This document shows, in pieces, positions 1 to 10,091 of a stretch of 64,000 nt of DNA (positions within the stretch are counted from its first letter, which is position 1; each line of letters starts with the position of its first letter). The notes under the pieces are model-generated. The model searched no databases. It was not told the origin of the DNA and saw only the letters and a program-made list of their open reading frames with translations. A program made the position numbers and the translations under genes. This DNA is from Streptomyces sp. NA02950 (lineage in GTDB: Bacteria > Actinomycetota > Actinomycetes > Streptomycetales > Streptomycetaceae). The stretch covers positions 8,710,001 through 8,774,000 of the forward strand of contig NZ_CP054916.1 in assembly GCF_013364155.1 (NCBI RefSeq), given 5' to 3'.

Positions 1-603
1 GCCGTCACCGGATGGCTGCGCGACCTCACCGGCACGGACTACGACACTCTGGTGGCCGAGGCCGCGGCCATCGCCCCCGGCGCGGAAGGGCTGCTGATGC
101 TCCCGTACTTCGCGGGCGAGCGCACCCCGCTCTTCGACCCCGACGCACGTGGGCTCGTCCTGGGGCTGACACTGCGCCACGGCCGGGGGCACCTCTACCG
201 CGCGGCGCTGGAGGCCACCGCCTTCGGGGTACGGCACAACCTGTCCGCCATGGAGGCGGCGGGCGGGGACATCCGCCGGGTGACCGCCGTGGGCGGCGGC
301 GCCCGGGCGCTGTGGACCCGTATCGTCTCCGATGTGACCGGACGGGCCCAGGACGTCCCCCGGTACACCACGGGCGCGGCCTATGGTGACGCGTTCCTCG
401 CGGCGGCCGGGACGGGCCGTGCGACGGCGGCGGACATCGCCGCGTGGAATCCGGTCGCGCACACGGTGGAACCCGACCCGGCGACCGCGGGGACGTACGA
501 CGACCTCTACCGCCTCTACCGCGAGCTGTACCCGGCCACCCGCGACGCGGCACACGCCCTGGCCGCGCATCAGCACGCCGCCGCGGGCTGGACACCGTCC
601 TAG
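1..603 (+). CDS. FGGY-family carbohydrate kinase, C-terminal part
   Basis: This is the C-terminal 200 residues of a sugar kinase of the FGGY (xylulokinase/glycerokinase) family, which phosphorylates a sugar or polyol with ATP. The reading frame is open from base 1, so the N-terminal actin-like domain lies outside the window. Visible family features are the GERTP segment near residue 40, the ALEATAFGVRHN helix, and the VGGGARA glycine turn that closes the nucleotide site in the second actin-like domain. The frame ends at TAG 601-603, and the next gene converges on it. Which sugar is used cannot be told from this half; xylulose-like substrates are common in the family. Confidence 0.85.
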   Translation, partial: AVTGWLRDLTGTDYDTLVAEAAAIAPGAEGLLMLPYFAGERTPLFDPDARGLVLGLTLRHGRGHLYRAALEATAFGVRHNLSAMEAAGGDIRRVTAVGGGARALWTRIVSDVTGRAQDVPRYTTGAAYGDAFLAAAGTGRATAADIAAWNPVAHTVEPDPATAGTYDDLYRLYRELYPATRDAAHALAAHQHAAAGWTPS

Positions 604-638
604 TCGCGTCGGCGGTGGCACCGCTGCCGTGCCACCGC

Positions 639-1604
639 CTACCGTGGGGCGAGTACCCGGACCGGCTCATCCGCGAGGAAGGCACGGATGTCCTCGACCG
701 CCTGAGTGAAGAACCGTTCGTAGTTGTTCCGCGTCACATAGCCCAGATGCGGTGTGGCCAGCAGATTCGGCAGCGAACGGTAGATGTGGTCCGACGCCAG
801 CGGCTCCTGCTCGAACACATCGACCCCCGCGCCCGCGATCCATCCGCCGCGCAGGGCGTCCGCGAGCGCCCGCTGATCCACGATCGCCGCGCGCGCGGTG
901 TTGACGAGGAACGCGCCGGGCCGCATCCGCCGCAGCTCCGCCGCGCCCAGCAAACCCCGGCTGCGTTCGCTGAGCACCAGGTGCACCGAGACGACATCGC
1001 TGGTCTCCAGCAAGTCCTCCATGGACGAGGCAAGCCGGACACCTTCGGCCTCCGCCCGCTCCGCCGTCAGATTCCGGCTCCAGGCGGCCACCTCCATGCC
1101 GAACGCCTGGCCGATCCGTGCCACGTTGGTGCCGATCCTGCCCAGCCCCAGCAGTCCGAGACGGCTGCTGTACAGGTCGGTGCCGACCGTGCTCTGCCAT
1201 GGCCCGCCGTCCCGCAGCGCGGTGCTCTCGGGCACCAGATGGCGGACGAGGCCGAGGATCAGCGCCCAGGTCAGCTCGACGGCCGGCTCCGAACCGCTCG
1301 CCGTACCGCAGACGGTGACCCCGTGCCGCGCGGCCGCCGCCAGATCCACGGAGGCGTTGCGCATCCCCGTGGTGACGAGCAGTTCCAGACGTGGCAGCCG
1401 GGCGAACACCTCTGCCGGGAACGGGGTGCGCTCCCGCATGACGACCACGATCTCGCAGTCCCCGACCGACTCGACCAGCGCGTCCTGATCGGCGATGTGC
1501 TGCCGGTGCACGACCACGTCCACCGTGTCGCGCACCTGCGACCAGTCGGCCATCGACAGCGCCACGTCCTGGTAGTCGTCGAGCACCGCGCAACGCCGCT
1601 TCAT
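639..1604 (-). CDS. D-isomer-specific 2-hydroxyacid dehydrogenase
   Basis: A 321-residue NAD(P)-dependent dehydrogenase that should interconvert a D-2-hydroxyacid and a 2-oxoacid in the cytosol. The NAD-binding Rossmann motif GLGRIG is at residues 153-158. The catalytic triad of the family is present as Arg238 (NTARAAIVD), Glu267 (VFEQEP) and His286 (TPHLGY). The length is normal for the phosphoglycerate/glyoxylate-reductase-like subgroup, and there is no C-terminal ACT domain, which argues against SerA. It converges on the sugar kinase and has its own promoter region of about 70 bp before the next minus-strand gene. The substrate is unknown. Confidence 0.88.
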   Translation of the reverse strand: MKRRCAVLDDYQDVALSMADWSQVRDTVDVVVHRQHIADQDALVESVGDCEIVVVMRERTPFPAEVFARLPRLELLVTTGMRNASVDLAAAARHGVTVCGTASGSEPAVELTWALILGLVRHLVPESTALRDGGPWQSTVGTDLYSSRLGLLGLGRIGTNVARIGQAFGMEVAAWSRNLTAERAEAEGVRLASSMEDLLETSDVVSVHLVLSERSRGLLGAAELRRMRPGAFLVNTARAAIVDQRALADALRGGWIAGAGVDVFEQEPLASDHIYRSLPNLLATPHLGYVTRNNYERFFTQAVEDIRAFLADEPVRVLAPR

Positions 1605-1674
1605 CGTTGTCCTTCCGCCGGTACGGGTAGGTTGTTTCTACCACCGGGCGGATGCGGCCGTGGCGGGCCGGGGC

Positions 1675-2553
1675 TCACCCCAGGGTCGCGGACAGCACCT
1701 CGGCGAACTCCGCCGGATGCTCGGCGAGGCCCACATGTCCACCGGGGAACTCCACCACCTCACCGCCGAATCGCTCGGCGAGCAGCGCGGCCGGACGCCG
1801 GAGGAGCTGACCTCGGGAGTCCCGGCCCGCGGCCAGAACCAGCCGGTCCGCCACACTCTCCAGCGCGGCCACATCCGGGACGTGGGCGGTGAACTGGCGC
1901 AGGATGTGCTCCAGGAAGTAGGGGGTATTGGCCTGCATCCGGCCGAGCACCGGGGCCAGATGCGGCGGCAGCTCGTCCATCGGCGGGCTCTGCGGCCGGT
2001 CCTCGGGCGGCCGCCGCTCGCTCTCCTGGTCCCCGCCGCCGGTTCCGGCGCTCATCGTGGCCATCGCCGCCGCGACCCCCTCACGGCGGTACGCCGAGTG
2101 CACCTCGGCGAAGAAGGCCCGGTGGTGCTCGGCGTCGGGCAGCAGCTCCACCACCGGAGGCTCGTGGGCCACCACCCGCCGCAGCCGCTCCGGATGGCGG
2201 GCCAGCAGATCCAGCGCGGCGATGGCGCCGGAGCTGGTGCCGAACACACAGGCCGGTTCGCCGTCCGGTGCCACCTGCTCGAGCAGGAGGTACGCGTCCT
2301 CGCTGTGCCGCTCGGGGCGCTGATCCTCCAGCGGGCCGTCGAGCGGGCTGCGGGACATCCCGCGCGGGTCGTAGGAGACCACCGTCCAGCGGTCGGTGAA
2401 GACGGGCGCCACCGCGTCGAAGAGGGCGGCGTCGGCGGATCCGCCCGGTATCAGCAGCAGCACCGGGCCGCTGCCGCGCACCTCGTAGTGAAGGGTGGCG
2501 CCGGGCACCCGCAGGGTGCCGGTCGTGGGTTCGGCGCTGAGGTGCGTGTTCAT
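1675..2553 (-). CDS. alpha/beta hydrolase
   Basis: A 292-residue alpha/beta-hydrolase-fold protein. It shows the oxyanion-hole segment LIPGGSADAALF near residue 45, the nucleophile elbow GTSSGA with Ser near residue 113, and a late GGHVG histidine. The start at 2553 is fixed by an ATGA overlap with the stop of the upstream TetR gene (2550-2552), so the two genes are translationally coupled. The Gly-Thr-Ser-Ser-Gly elbow resembles esterases and epoxide- or lactone-type hydrolases, but no substrate can be assigned. Its expression should follow that of the TetR gene, which probably senses its substrate. Confidence 0.85.
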   Translation of the reverse strand: MNTHLSAEPTTGTLRVPGATLHYEVRGSGPVLLLIPGGSADAALFDAVAPVFTDRWTVVSYDPRGMSRSPLDGPLEDQRPERHSEDAYLLLEQVAPDGEPACVFGTSSGAIAALDLLARHPERLRRVVAHEPPVVELLPDAEHHRAFFAEVHSAYRREGVAAAMATMSAGTGGGDQESERRPPEDRPQSPPMDELPPHLAPVLGRMQANTPYFLEHILRQFTAHVPDVAALESVADRLVLAAGRDSRGQLLRRPAALLAERFGGEVVEFPGGHVGLAEHPAEFAEVLSATLG

Positions 2554-3152
2554 GAGGTGCGTCGCTTTCCGCTCGTTCGGGACCCAGTAGAGGGCCAGTG
2601 CTCCAGTGCGATGTGCAGGGCCGCGACGGTCCGCTCCCATGACGCCCCGAGGTCACGGGGGTGTCCGAAGCCGCCACCGGCCTCGAGACTGACGAAGCCG
2701 TGGAAGGTGCTGCGCAGCAGCCGAACCGCGTCGGTCAGATCGGGCTCCGACAGCCCGTAGCCACGCAGCATCGAGTAGGTCAGCTCGATCTTGCGCCGTG
2801 CGCCCGCCGATTCGGCGGCCAGGGCGGGGTCGATCTGGATCTGGGTGGCGGCGTACCGGCCGGGGCGCTCCAGTGCGTAGGTGCGGTAGGCGTCGGCGAA
2901 CGCCACCAGCGCGTCCTTGCCCGACCGGCCCGCCACCGCCGCCCCGAAGTGGTCCGCGATCTCGTCCGCGGCCAGCAGGGCGATCCGTGCCCGGAGCTCG
3001 GACACGTTCTTGATGTGCGAGTAGAGACTCGCGTCCTTGACGCCGAAACTCCGCGCGAGCGCGGACATCGTGACGTTGTCCAGTCCGACGATGTCCGCCA
3101 GATCCGCTGCCGCCCGCACCACGCGATCGGTCGTCAGACCGGCACGAACCAT
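2550..3152 (-). CDS. TetR-family transcriptional regulator
   Basis: A 200-residue TetR repressor. The N-terminal helix-turn-helix covers residues 5-50 (VVRAAADLADIVGLDNVTMSA, then ARSFGVKDASLYSHIKN). The C-terminal part looks like the WHG/TetR_C_33 ligand-binding domain. AGGTGG lies just before the ATG. The gene is followed, with a 4-bp overlap, by an alpha/beta hydrolase, a usual regulator-enzyme pair. The operator-like palindrome at 3179-3193 immediately upstream suggests autoregulation. The ligand is unknown. Confidence 0.88.
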   Translation of the reverse strand: MVRAGLTTDRVVRAAADLADIVGLDNVTMSALARSFGVKDASLYSHIKNVSELRARIALLAADEIADHFGAAVAGRSGKDALVAFADAYRTYALERPGRYAATQIQIDPALAAESAGARRKIELTYSMLRGYGLSEPDLTDAVRLLRSTFHGFVSLEAGGGFGHPRDLGASWERTVAALHIALEHWPSTGSRTSGKRRTS

Positions 3153-3178
3153 GTGCCACCTCCGTGTTGCTCATAAAA

Positions 3179-3193
3179 CCTAGGGCTCCTAGG
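3179..3193. promoter_or_regulatory. candidate TetR operator (CCTAG-N5-CTAGG)
   Basis: A 15-bp inverted repeat, CCTAGGGCTCCTAGG, lies 27 bp upstream of the TetR start. A minus-strand TATATT, a plausible -10 box, is at about 3203-3208. A repressor bound here would block the promoter of the TetR-hydrolase pair. The palindrome is seen directly; its binding protein is inferred from position. Confidence 0.55.
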
Positions 3194-3536
3194 AACAAAG
3201 CTAATATACACAGGAAGTGTGGATGCGCACATCGATTGATCCGCCGGTGGGGCCGGGTCCGGCGATCCGCGGACTGCCGCACACACCACCGCAACCAACG
3301 CCACCATCAGGTGTTCTGACGTCTCGTCATCACGTTTACGGCGCCACTCTTCCGGATGACATCCCAGGTCCGCACACGATGTCCCCGGCCCGTTTCTTCA
3401 CCGGAAGTTGGCCTCTCACGAGGGATCCGGACGGCTCCAGTTGTTTTGCGTCGTTGCACACCGGGCACCGCACACTCCTGATAGCAGGCATAATCGCAGC
3501 TGCGATGGGCGCAGAGGCCCAGAAAGGGGACGAATG
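3194..3536. other. intergenic region between divergent genes, no gene seen
   Basis: About 340 bp between the TetR gene (minus) and the histone-like gene (plus). Short open frames here have no codon bias or ribosome-binding sites and look like chance. The right end, 3523-3530, carries AAAGGGGA, the Shine-Dalgarno site of the next gene. I see no RNA gene. Confidence 0.5.
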
Positions 3537-4316
3537 ATGGCGCACGCGTTGAGCGCGGACAGCAGTGTCGGATCCACCATCGAGGCACTGGAGGCGGAAC
3601 TCCCTGAGCTCCAGAAGCAACAGCAGGCCCTCAAGGACGATTTGGAGGCCGTCACCAAGCGGCTGGAGGCGGTCAGCACCGCTCTGAGCAGCCTTCAGCT
3701 GCTCTCCACCGGAGCGGTGTCGCCCACGGAGGCGGCGACCGCCGTGGCCGTGGCGGCGTCGGTTTCCGAGCCGGCCGCCGATGACGGGGCCGCCCCCGCC
3801 GCGGACGTGGCCACCGAGGTGGCCGAGGAGGGCGGTGCCGCCGCCCGCACGTCCGCCGCCACGCGCAAGGCGGCCATCGGCCGTCAGCGCAGCAGGGGCA
3901 AGGCGAAGCCGGCCACCGGACGGGCCACCAAGACCGCGTCCAAGAAGACCGCCGTCGCCAAGAAGGCCACCAAGAAGGCCGCGGCCAAGGCACCGAAGTC
4001 CACCAAGACCGCGGTGAAGGCCACCAAGGCGCCCAGGACCGCCGCCAAGGCCGCCAAGTCCGTGGTGAAGGCCACCGACAAGGCCAAGGAGACGGGTACC
4101 GGTTCCGAGCGCGCCACCGGCCTCGCGGACAACGTGCTCGCCGCCCTGCGCAAGGCCGGTCGCCCGATGCGCGCTTCCGAGGTCAACGACGCGCTGGGGC
4201 GCGAGGAGACGCGTACCAACGTCAACTCGGTGCGCAACACCCTCGAGCGGCTGCGCTCGACGGACCGGGCCCAGCGCTCCGGCCGTGGCCTGTACGAGGC
4301 CGCGGCCACGAGCTGA
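3537..4316 (+). CDS. coiled-coil / Lys-Ala-rich histone-H1-like DNA-associated protein
   Basis: A 259-residue protein in three parts. Residues about 12-55 form a heptad-rich coiled coil (IEALEAELPELQKQQQALKDD). Residues about 105-190 are a Lys/Ala/Thr-rich basic tail with repeated KKA, KAT and AKAPK units like eukaryotic histone H1 tails. Residues about 200-255 look like a small winged helix (VLAALRKAGRPMRASEVNDAL ... VRNTLERL ... GRGLYEA). The start at 3537 has AAGGGGA six bases upstream; an ATG three bases earlier is possible. A nucleoid-associated or regulatory role is inferred from composition. No exact family is recognised. Confidence 0.75.
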   Translation: MAHALSADSSVGSTIEALEAELPELQKQQQALKDDLEAVTKRLEAVSTALSSLQLLSTGAVSPTEAATAVAVAASVSEPAADDGAAPAADVATEVAEEGGAAARTSAATRKAAIGRQRSRGKAKPATGRATKTASKKTAVAKKATKKAAAKAPKSTKTAVKATKAPRTAAKAAKSVVKATDKAKETGTGSERATGLADNVLAALRKAGRPMRASEVNDALGREETRTNVNSVRNTLERLRSTDRAQRSGRGLYEAAATS

Positions 4317-4490
4317 CGGCCTGGTGTCGCGCCCGGTCGGCACCTGCGTACCGGCCGGCCCTCCTCACCGCCGCGACCCCGCCACTCCACCGCCACCCAC
4401 GGGCAGCGGTGTTGGCGACGGCCGGTCGCACGGCACATGAGGCCGGGCTGACGCGGTCCGCGGGGTCGACGGCCGGCGCGGAGCGGCCCC

Positions 4491-4556
4491 GGGAGAGGGT
4501 GGATCCGCAAGCTTCGGCGGTCCGGAACCCGCCGAAGACACGGTCCATCCTCTCCC
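4491..4556. terminator. long imperfect hairpin, probable bidirectional terminator
   Basis: The outer arms GGGAGAGG (4491-4498) and CCTCTCCC (4549-4556) pair. The inner arms CTTCGGCGG (4512-4520) and CCGCCGAAG (4529-4537) pair perfectly. It lies in a 364-bp gene-free stretch between two convergent genes, so it could end both transcripts. Nothing else is evident between 4317 and 4680. Confidence 0.5.
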
Positions 4557-4680
4557 GCCCGGTCCCGCCGCGCCCGCCGGTGCCATCAGCCGCCGGGCAC
4601 CCCGGCCGCGGGGTGGCACCGTCGCCACCACACCGGCGGGGCCACCGCGTCGGTAACCCATCCGCGCCCGGGCGCTCCGT

Positions 4681-5817
4681 TCAGCGCGGCGCCGCCGTGC
4701 CCCGCACCGTCTCGGCGAGCCGGGCGGCGGCGTCGTCCGCGAACAGCTCACGGCCCGCCGCGATCCGGCGCTCACGTGTCCCGGACGGCACGGTGAGCAC
4801 ATCCAGCAGCCGCAGCAGCTCCCATGAGTCCGCCGCGTGGTCGGACAGGCCCAGGGCGGCCATTCTGCGGACACCTTCCCGGCCGTGCCCCGGGATCGGG
4901 CGGTAGCCCACCACGGGGACACCCGTCGCCAGCGCCTCCAGTGCGGTCTGCCCGGCGGCGTTGTCCACCAGGGCCCGTGAGGCCGCCAGCAGACCCGGCA
5001 TGTCCGGCTCCCAGCCGAGGGCCGGCACCTCCGGCCACCGCGCCAGCCCACGGCGCAGCCGCTCGTCCCGGCCGCAGAGCACCACCGGCAGATATCCGCC
5101 GCCGGACAGCAGCCGTGCCGTCTCCGCCACCCGTGACCCGGCCCCCCACGCCCCGACCGACAGCAGCACCGGTGGCCTTCCGGGCGCCGCGGCGGTGAAC
5201 CGCCGCCGCCAGTCGTCGGCGCCCGCCGCCGGGGCGAAGAACCGCGCGGCCACCACCGGACCGGTGGCCGTGGCCGGACGTCCCAGCGCCCGGCGCACGG
5301 TCTCCGCGGCCTCGGCGGAGACACACAGGTAGCGGTCGTTGCCCGGATGCAGCCACTGCCGGTGCACCGAGAAATCGGTGACGACAACCACGCTCGGTAC
5401 GGACAGCGCACCGCGCTCCCGAAGCCTCCCGGTGAGCTGCGCGGCGAGATGGAACACCGGGACGACCGCGTCCGGCCGCAGCCGCTCCACGGTGTCCAGC
5501 AGACGGCCCTCGGCGAGTGCGGCCAGGGGCGCGGTACCGGGCCGCGGACCGGGGCCGGGGCGGAAGAACGCCCGGTAGATGCCCGCGTACAGCACCGGGG
5601 CACGGCGGATCGTCGTCCGGTAGAAGGACCGCAGCCCCACACCCACCCCGGCGGGCAGCAGATCCAGCACATCGACCCGGTCCGCCCGGTGCCCCATCGC
5701 TTCCAGTCTGCGCACCAGCTCGCCCGCCACCGCGTCGTGCCCCGCGCCCATACCGGCGCTCACCACCAGCAGACGGCCGGTGGCGGGGGTGCCGGAACGA
5801 TCGGGCAGGGGACGCAT
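4681..5817 (-). CDS. MGDG-synthase-like (GT28-type) glycosyltransferase
   Basis: A 378-residue glycosyltransferase resembling monogalactosyldiacylglycerol synthase and other processive diacylglycerol glucosyltransferases, which move a sugar from a nucleotide donor to a lipid. The N-terminal glycine-rich loop SAGMGAGHDAVAGEL (residues 20-34) is the family hallmark. The C-terminal donor-binding half has LVDNAAGQTALEALATGVPV with the expected glycine/glutamate pattern. The start at 5817 is supported by GGAGGTG upstream. It diverges from an SDR, a DMT transporter and a polysaccharide deacetylase. The acceptor is unknown. Confidence 0.75.
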   Translation of the reverse strand: MRPLPDRSGTPATGRLLVVSAGMGAGHDAVAGELVRRLEAMGHRADRVDVLDLLPAGVGVGLRSFYRTTIRRAPVLYAGIYRAFFRPGPGPRPGTAPLAALAEGRLLDTVERLRPDAVVPVFHLAAQLTGRLRERGALSVPSVVVVTDFSVHRQWLHPGNDRYLCVSAEAAETVRRALGRPATATGPVVAARFFAPAAGADDWRRRFTAAAPGRPPVLLSVGAWGAGSRVAETARLLSGGGYLPVVLCGRDERLRRGLARWPEVPALGWEPDMPGLLAASRALVDNAAGQTALEALATGVPVVGYRPIPGHGREGVRRMAALGLSDHAADSWELLRLLDVLTVPSGTRERRIAAGRELFADDAAARLAETVRGTAAPR

Positions 5818-5950
5818 GAAACACCTCCGATGGTGCGAGGCGCGCCAGGACATGGCTCACTGGAGGTATCCGCTCCGCGTGCCGTCAAACGGCGCACCCC
5901 ACGGCCGGTGACCCGACCACCGCCGGTCCGCAGTGAGACAGGGAGATGCC

Positions 5951-6769
5951 ATGATCCGCCCCCTCCCGGACGCACACCTCCACCACGGCACGGTCCGGGA
6001 CACGGGGCGGCCCACCGGTGCCGGGACCAGGATCGCGCTGGTGACCGGCGCCTCGTCGGGTATCGGCGCCGCCATCGCCGACCGGTTCGCCGCCGAGGAC
6101 GACTGGCGGCTGCTGGTCAGCGGGCGCGACCGGGAACGGCTGGCCCGGGTGGCCGGGAGGACCTCGGCCATCGCCCTCCCCGCCGATCTGGCCGCCCCGG
6201 AGGGCAGCCGGGAGCTGGTGCGCGACGCCCTCGGCGCCGCCGGCCGGATCGATCTGCTGGTGGCGGGGGCGGGCGTGGGCTGGGCCGGGTCGTTCGCCAC
6301 CATGCCACCGGCCGCCATCGAGCGGGTGGTCGGAGTCGATCTGCTGGCCGCCGTACGGCTCGTCCGCACCGCACTGCCCCATATGCTCGAACGGCGGCGC
6401 GGACACATCGTGCTGATCGGATCGATCGCGGGCAGCCTGGGTGTCCGCGGCGAGGCGGTGTACTCCGCCGCCAAGGCGGCCCTCGGTGTCTTCGCCGACT
6501 CCCTGCGCTACGAGCTGCGGCGGGGCGGAGTACGGGTCACCCATGTGGTCCCCGGTGTGGTGGACACCCCGTTCTTCGCCCGCCGCGGCACCCCGTACAC
6601 CCGCGCACACCCCCGGCCGCTGCCGCCCGAACGTGTCGCCGACGCGGTCTGGGACGCCGTCGCACGGGGCCGCGACGAGGTCTACGTACCCGCCTGGCTG
6701 CGGCTGCCCGCACTGGTCCACGAGGTGGCGCCGGGGCTCTACCACCGGCTGGCCTCCCGCTTCGGGTGA
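5951..6769 (+). CDS. short-chain dehydrogenase/reductase
   Basis: A 272-residue classical SDR that should reduce or oxidise a hydroxyl/keto group with NAD(P)H. TGASSGIG is at residues 32-39, catalytic Ser158, and YxxxK with Tyr171 and Lys175. The N-terminus is about 25 residues longer than usual before the first strand. The start at 5951 is preceded by AGGGAG; upstream GTG codons are less well placed. It is the first gene of a tight plus-strand run, with the next gene 6 bp downstream, so it probably works with the glycosyltransferase/deacetylase neighbours. Confidence 0.85.
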   Translation: MIRPLPDAHLHHGTVRDTGRPTGAGTRIALVTGASSGIGAAIADRFAAEDDWRLLVSGRDRERLARVAGRTSAIALPADLAAPEGSRELVRDALGAAGRIDLLVAGAGVGWAGSFATMPPAAIERVVGVDLLAAVRLVRTALPHMLERRRGHIVLIGSIAGSLGVRGEAVYSAAKAALGVFADSLRYELRRGGVRVTHVVPGVVDTPFFARRGTPYTRAHPRPLPPERVADAVWDAVARGRDEVYVPAWLRLPALVHEVAPGLYHRLASRFG

Positions 6770-6775
6770 CACCCG

Positions 6776-7741
6776 GTGGACGCCCTGACCGTCCTGCTCG
6801 CCCTGCTGTCCGCACTGGGCAACGGAGCGGCGTCGGTGCTCCAGCGACGGGCCGCGATGGACCAGGAACGGGAAGAGCCGGGCGGACAGGGCCTCGGCCA
6901 CGCCGCACGGCGGCTGGGCCGGCTGCTGTGCCGCCCGTTCTGGCTGGCCGGGGGAGCGGCGATGGTGGTGTCGGCGGTGGCCCAGGTCGGGGCGCTGGCC
7001 GTGGGACGGCTCTCCGTCGTCCAGCCCCTGCTCGTCAGCGAGCTGCTGTTCACCCTGGTCGTCGGCAGTCTGGTGTTCCGGCAGCGTCCGGACGGCCGCA
7101 CCTGGCTGGCGTTTGTGATGCTCGCCGCCGGTCTCGCGCTGTTCCTCCTCGCCGCCGACCCCTCGCGGGGACAGGGCACGGCGCAGAACGGCCGCTGGCT
7201 CCCGGTGGGTGTGGCCGTGGTGCTCGCCGTGGCGGCCCTGGCGGCGGTCGCCCGCGCTGTGCACGGAGCGGCGCGCGCCGCCGTCCTCGGCTGTGCCACC
7301 GCCGCGTGTTTCGCCTGCACCGCGGCCCTGATCAAGGAGTTCACCGGCAGGTTCTCCGACGGCGTGGCCGCGCTGTTCACCAGCTGGCCGCTCTACTCCG
7401 TGTGCGTGGTCGGGCTGCTGAGCTTCCTGCTGTTGCAGAGCACCCTGCGCGCGGGCACCCTGGCGGCGTCGCAGCCCGCGCTCACCCTCGGTGACGCGCT
7501 GGTGAGCATCGTGCTGGGCTGGGTGCTGTTCGGTGAACGCGTCGAACTGGGGCTGCGCGTCCTGCCGGAGGCGGTCGGTGTCGCCCTGATGGCCGCCGGG
7601 ATCGTCGGCCTGACCCGCTCGCCCGCCATGGCGGGCGGCTGGGACGCCGACGCACCCCAAGTGGCCCGGCCCGCCGCCGCCCCCACGGCGGACGTCCCCG
7701 GCCGACGGGACGGACCCGGGGACCGGGGGCGGGACCGATGA
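6776..7741 (+). CDS. DMT-superfamily membrane protein (EamA-like)
   Basis: A 321-residue integral membrane protein with about nine hydrophobic segments, in the two-fold arrangement of drug/metabolite transporters. The first segment (LTVLLALLSALGNGAASVLQRRA) and the later ASQPALTLGDALVSIVLGWVLFGE segment resemble actinobacterial DMT proteins. The C-terminus is a hydrophilic Pro/Gly/Asp-rich tail. A GTG start is used. Its stop overlaps the next gene's start in an ATGA junction at 7738-7741, so it is coupled to the deacetylase. The transported molecule is unknown; lipid or sugar-lipid precursors would fit the neighbours. Confidence 0.75.
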   Translation: MDALTVLLALLSALGNGAASVLQRRAAMDQEREEPGGQGLGHAARRLGRLLCRPFWLAGGAAMVVSAVAQVGALAVGRLSVVQPLLVSELLFTLVVGSLVFRQRPDGRTWLAFVMLAAGLALFLLAADPSRGQGTAQNGRWLPVGVAVVLAVAALAAVARAVHGAARAAVLGCATAACFACTAALIKEFTGRFSDGVAALFTSWPLYSVCVVGLLSFLLLQSTLRAGTLAASQPALTLGDALVSIVLGWVLFGERVELGLRVLPEAVGVALMAAGIVGLTRSPAMAGGWDADAPQVARPAAAPTADVPGRRDGPGDRGRDR

Positions 7742-8467
7742 GCGCCCGCCACCGGTCCCAAGCGATGGCGCGGAACACGGCGCTGCTGGTGGCCGCCGCC
7801 CACGCGGTCCCGGCCGGTACCTGGCTGGCGGGTCCGCGGCGCGCCCTGTTCCCGGCGCTCGCGGGCTCCGGCCGCCACGACCATGTGGCGCTCACCTTCG
7901 ACGACGGCCCCGATCCCCGGTCCACCCCGCGTTTCCTGGACGTCCTCGACGTGCTGGCGGTGCGGGCCACGTTCTTCGTCCTGGGCGACAGTGTGGTGCG
8001 CTATCCGCGGACCACGCTCGACATCGCCCGCCGCGGCCATGAACTCGCCGTCCACGGCTGGACCCACAGCCGCCCCTGGCTGCCCACGGTGACCCGGGAC
8101 GCCCGTGAGGTCGCCCAGGCCGCCCGGGCCGTGCGGATGGCCACCGGCTCGGTGCCGCTGTGGTACCGGCCGCCGTACGGCATTCTGACGGGTGGCCGCT
8201 GGCTCGCGGCGCTCCGGGCCGGGCTCCGGCCCGTTCTGTGGTCGGCCTGGGGGCGCGACTGGTCGGCGGACGCCACCCCCCGCTCGGTGCTCGCCACCGT
8301 ACGGCGCGATCTGCGCGGCGGCGCCACCGTGCTGCTGCACGATTCCGACCGGGCGTCAGCGATGGGTTGCTGGCGCGCCACGCTGGCCGCACTGCCCGCC
8401 CTGGTGGCCGAATGCCGGGCGAACGGCCTGGAGGTGGGGCCGCTGGCCGACCACGGACCGCCCGGGT

Positions 8468-8478
<11 letters not shown>
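7738..8478 (+). CDS. polysaccharide deacetylase (NodB-fold)
   Basis: A 246-residue NodB/CE4-type deacetylase. Motif 1 is TFDDGPD with Asp55 and Asp56. Motif 2 is HGWTH with metal ligands His106 and His110. RPPYG follows as motif 3 and LLHDSD near the C-terminus as the late histidine motif. These enzymes remove N-acetyl groups from chitin-like or peptidoglycan glycans using a divalent metal. There is a short hydrophobic N-terminal stretch (ALLVAAAHAVPAGTWLA) that may be an export or anchor segment. The gene is coupled to the upstream DMT gene and overlaps the convergent fumarase by 11 bp. Confidence 0.88.
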
Positions 8479-9934
<1,456 letters not shown>

Positions 9935-10020
9935 CGCCGCAGCCCACCCATACGCACACACCCCGCATCGCAGAGATCCACCTCCCCCTGCCAGTGTGGC
10001 CCCGCACCGGCCGGGTCGCA

Positions 10021-10080
10021 TCCGGCCCGCCCTTTGTCGCGACCGCCCACCCGGCCGGTCGCGACAAAGGGCGGGCCGGA
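10021..10080. terminator. very strong hairpin, 25-bp perfect stem
   Basis: The arms at 10021-10045 and 10056-10080 are perfectly complementary over 25 bp with a 10-nt loop. It lies directly after the stop of the minus-strand TauD-type gene and before the fumarase start region. It is best read as that gene's factor-independent terminator of the U-tract-less kind common in Streptomyces. A stem this long is well above the usual 10-14 bp. Confidence 0.75.
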
Positions 10081-10091
10081 CACCGGGCCCG

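Noticed and set aside
5885..7660. Long minus-strand frame opposite the SDR and DMT genes
   Set aside because: It is the mirror of high-GC codon bias on the plus strand; its translation is His/Gln/Gly/Arg-rich low-complexity sequence with no domain.
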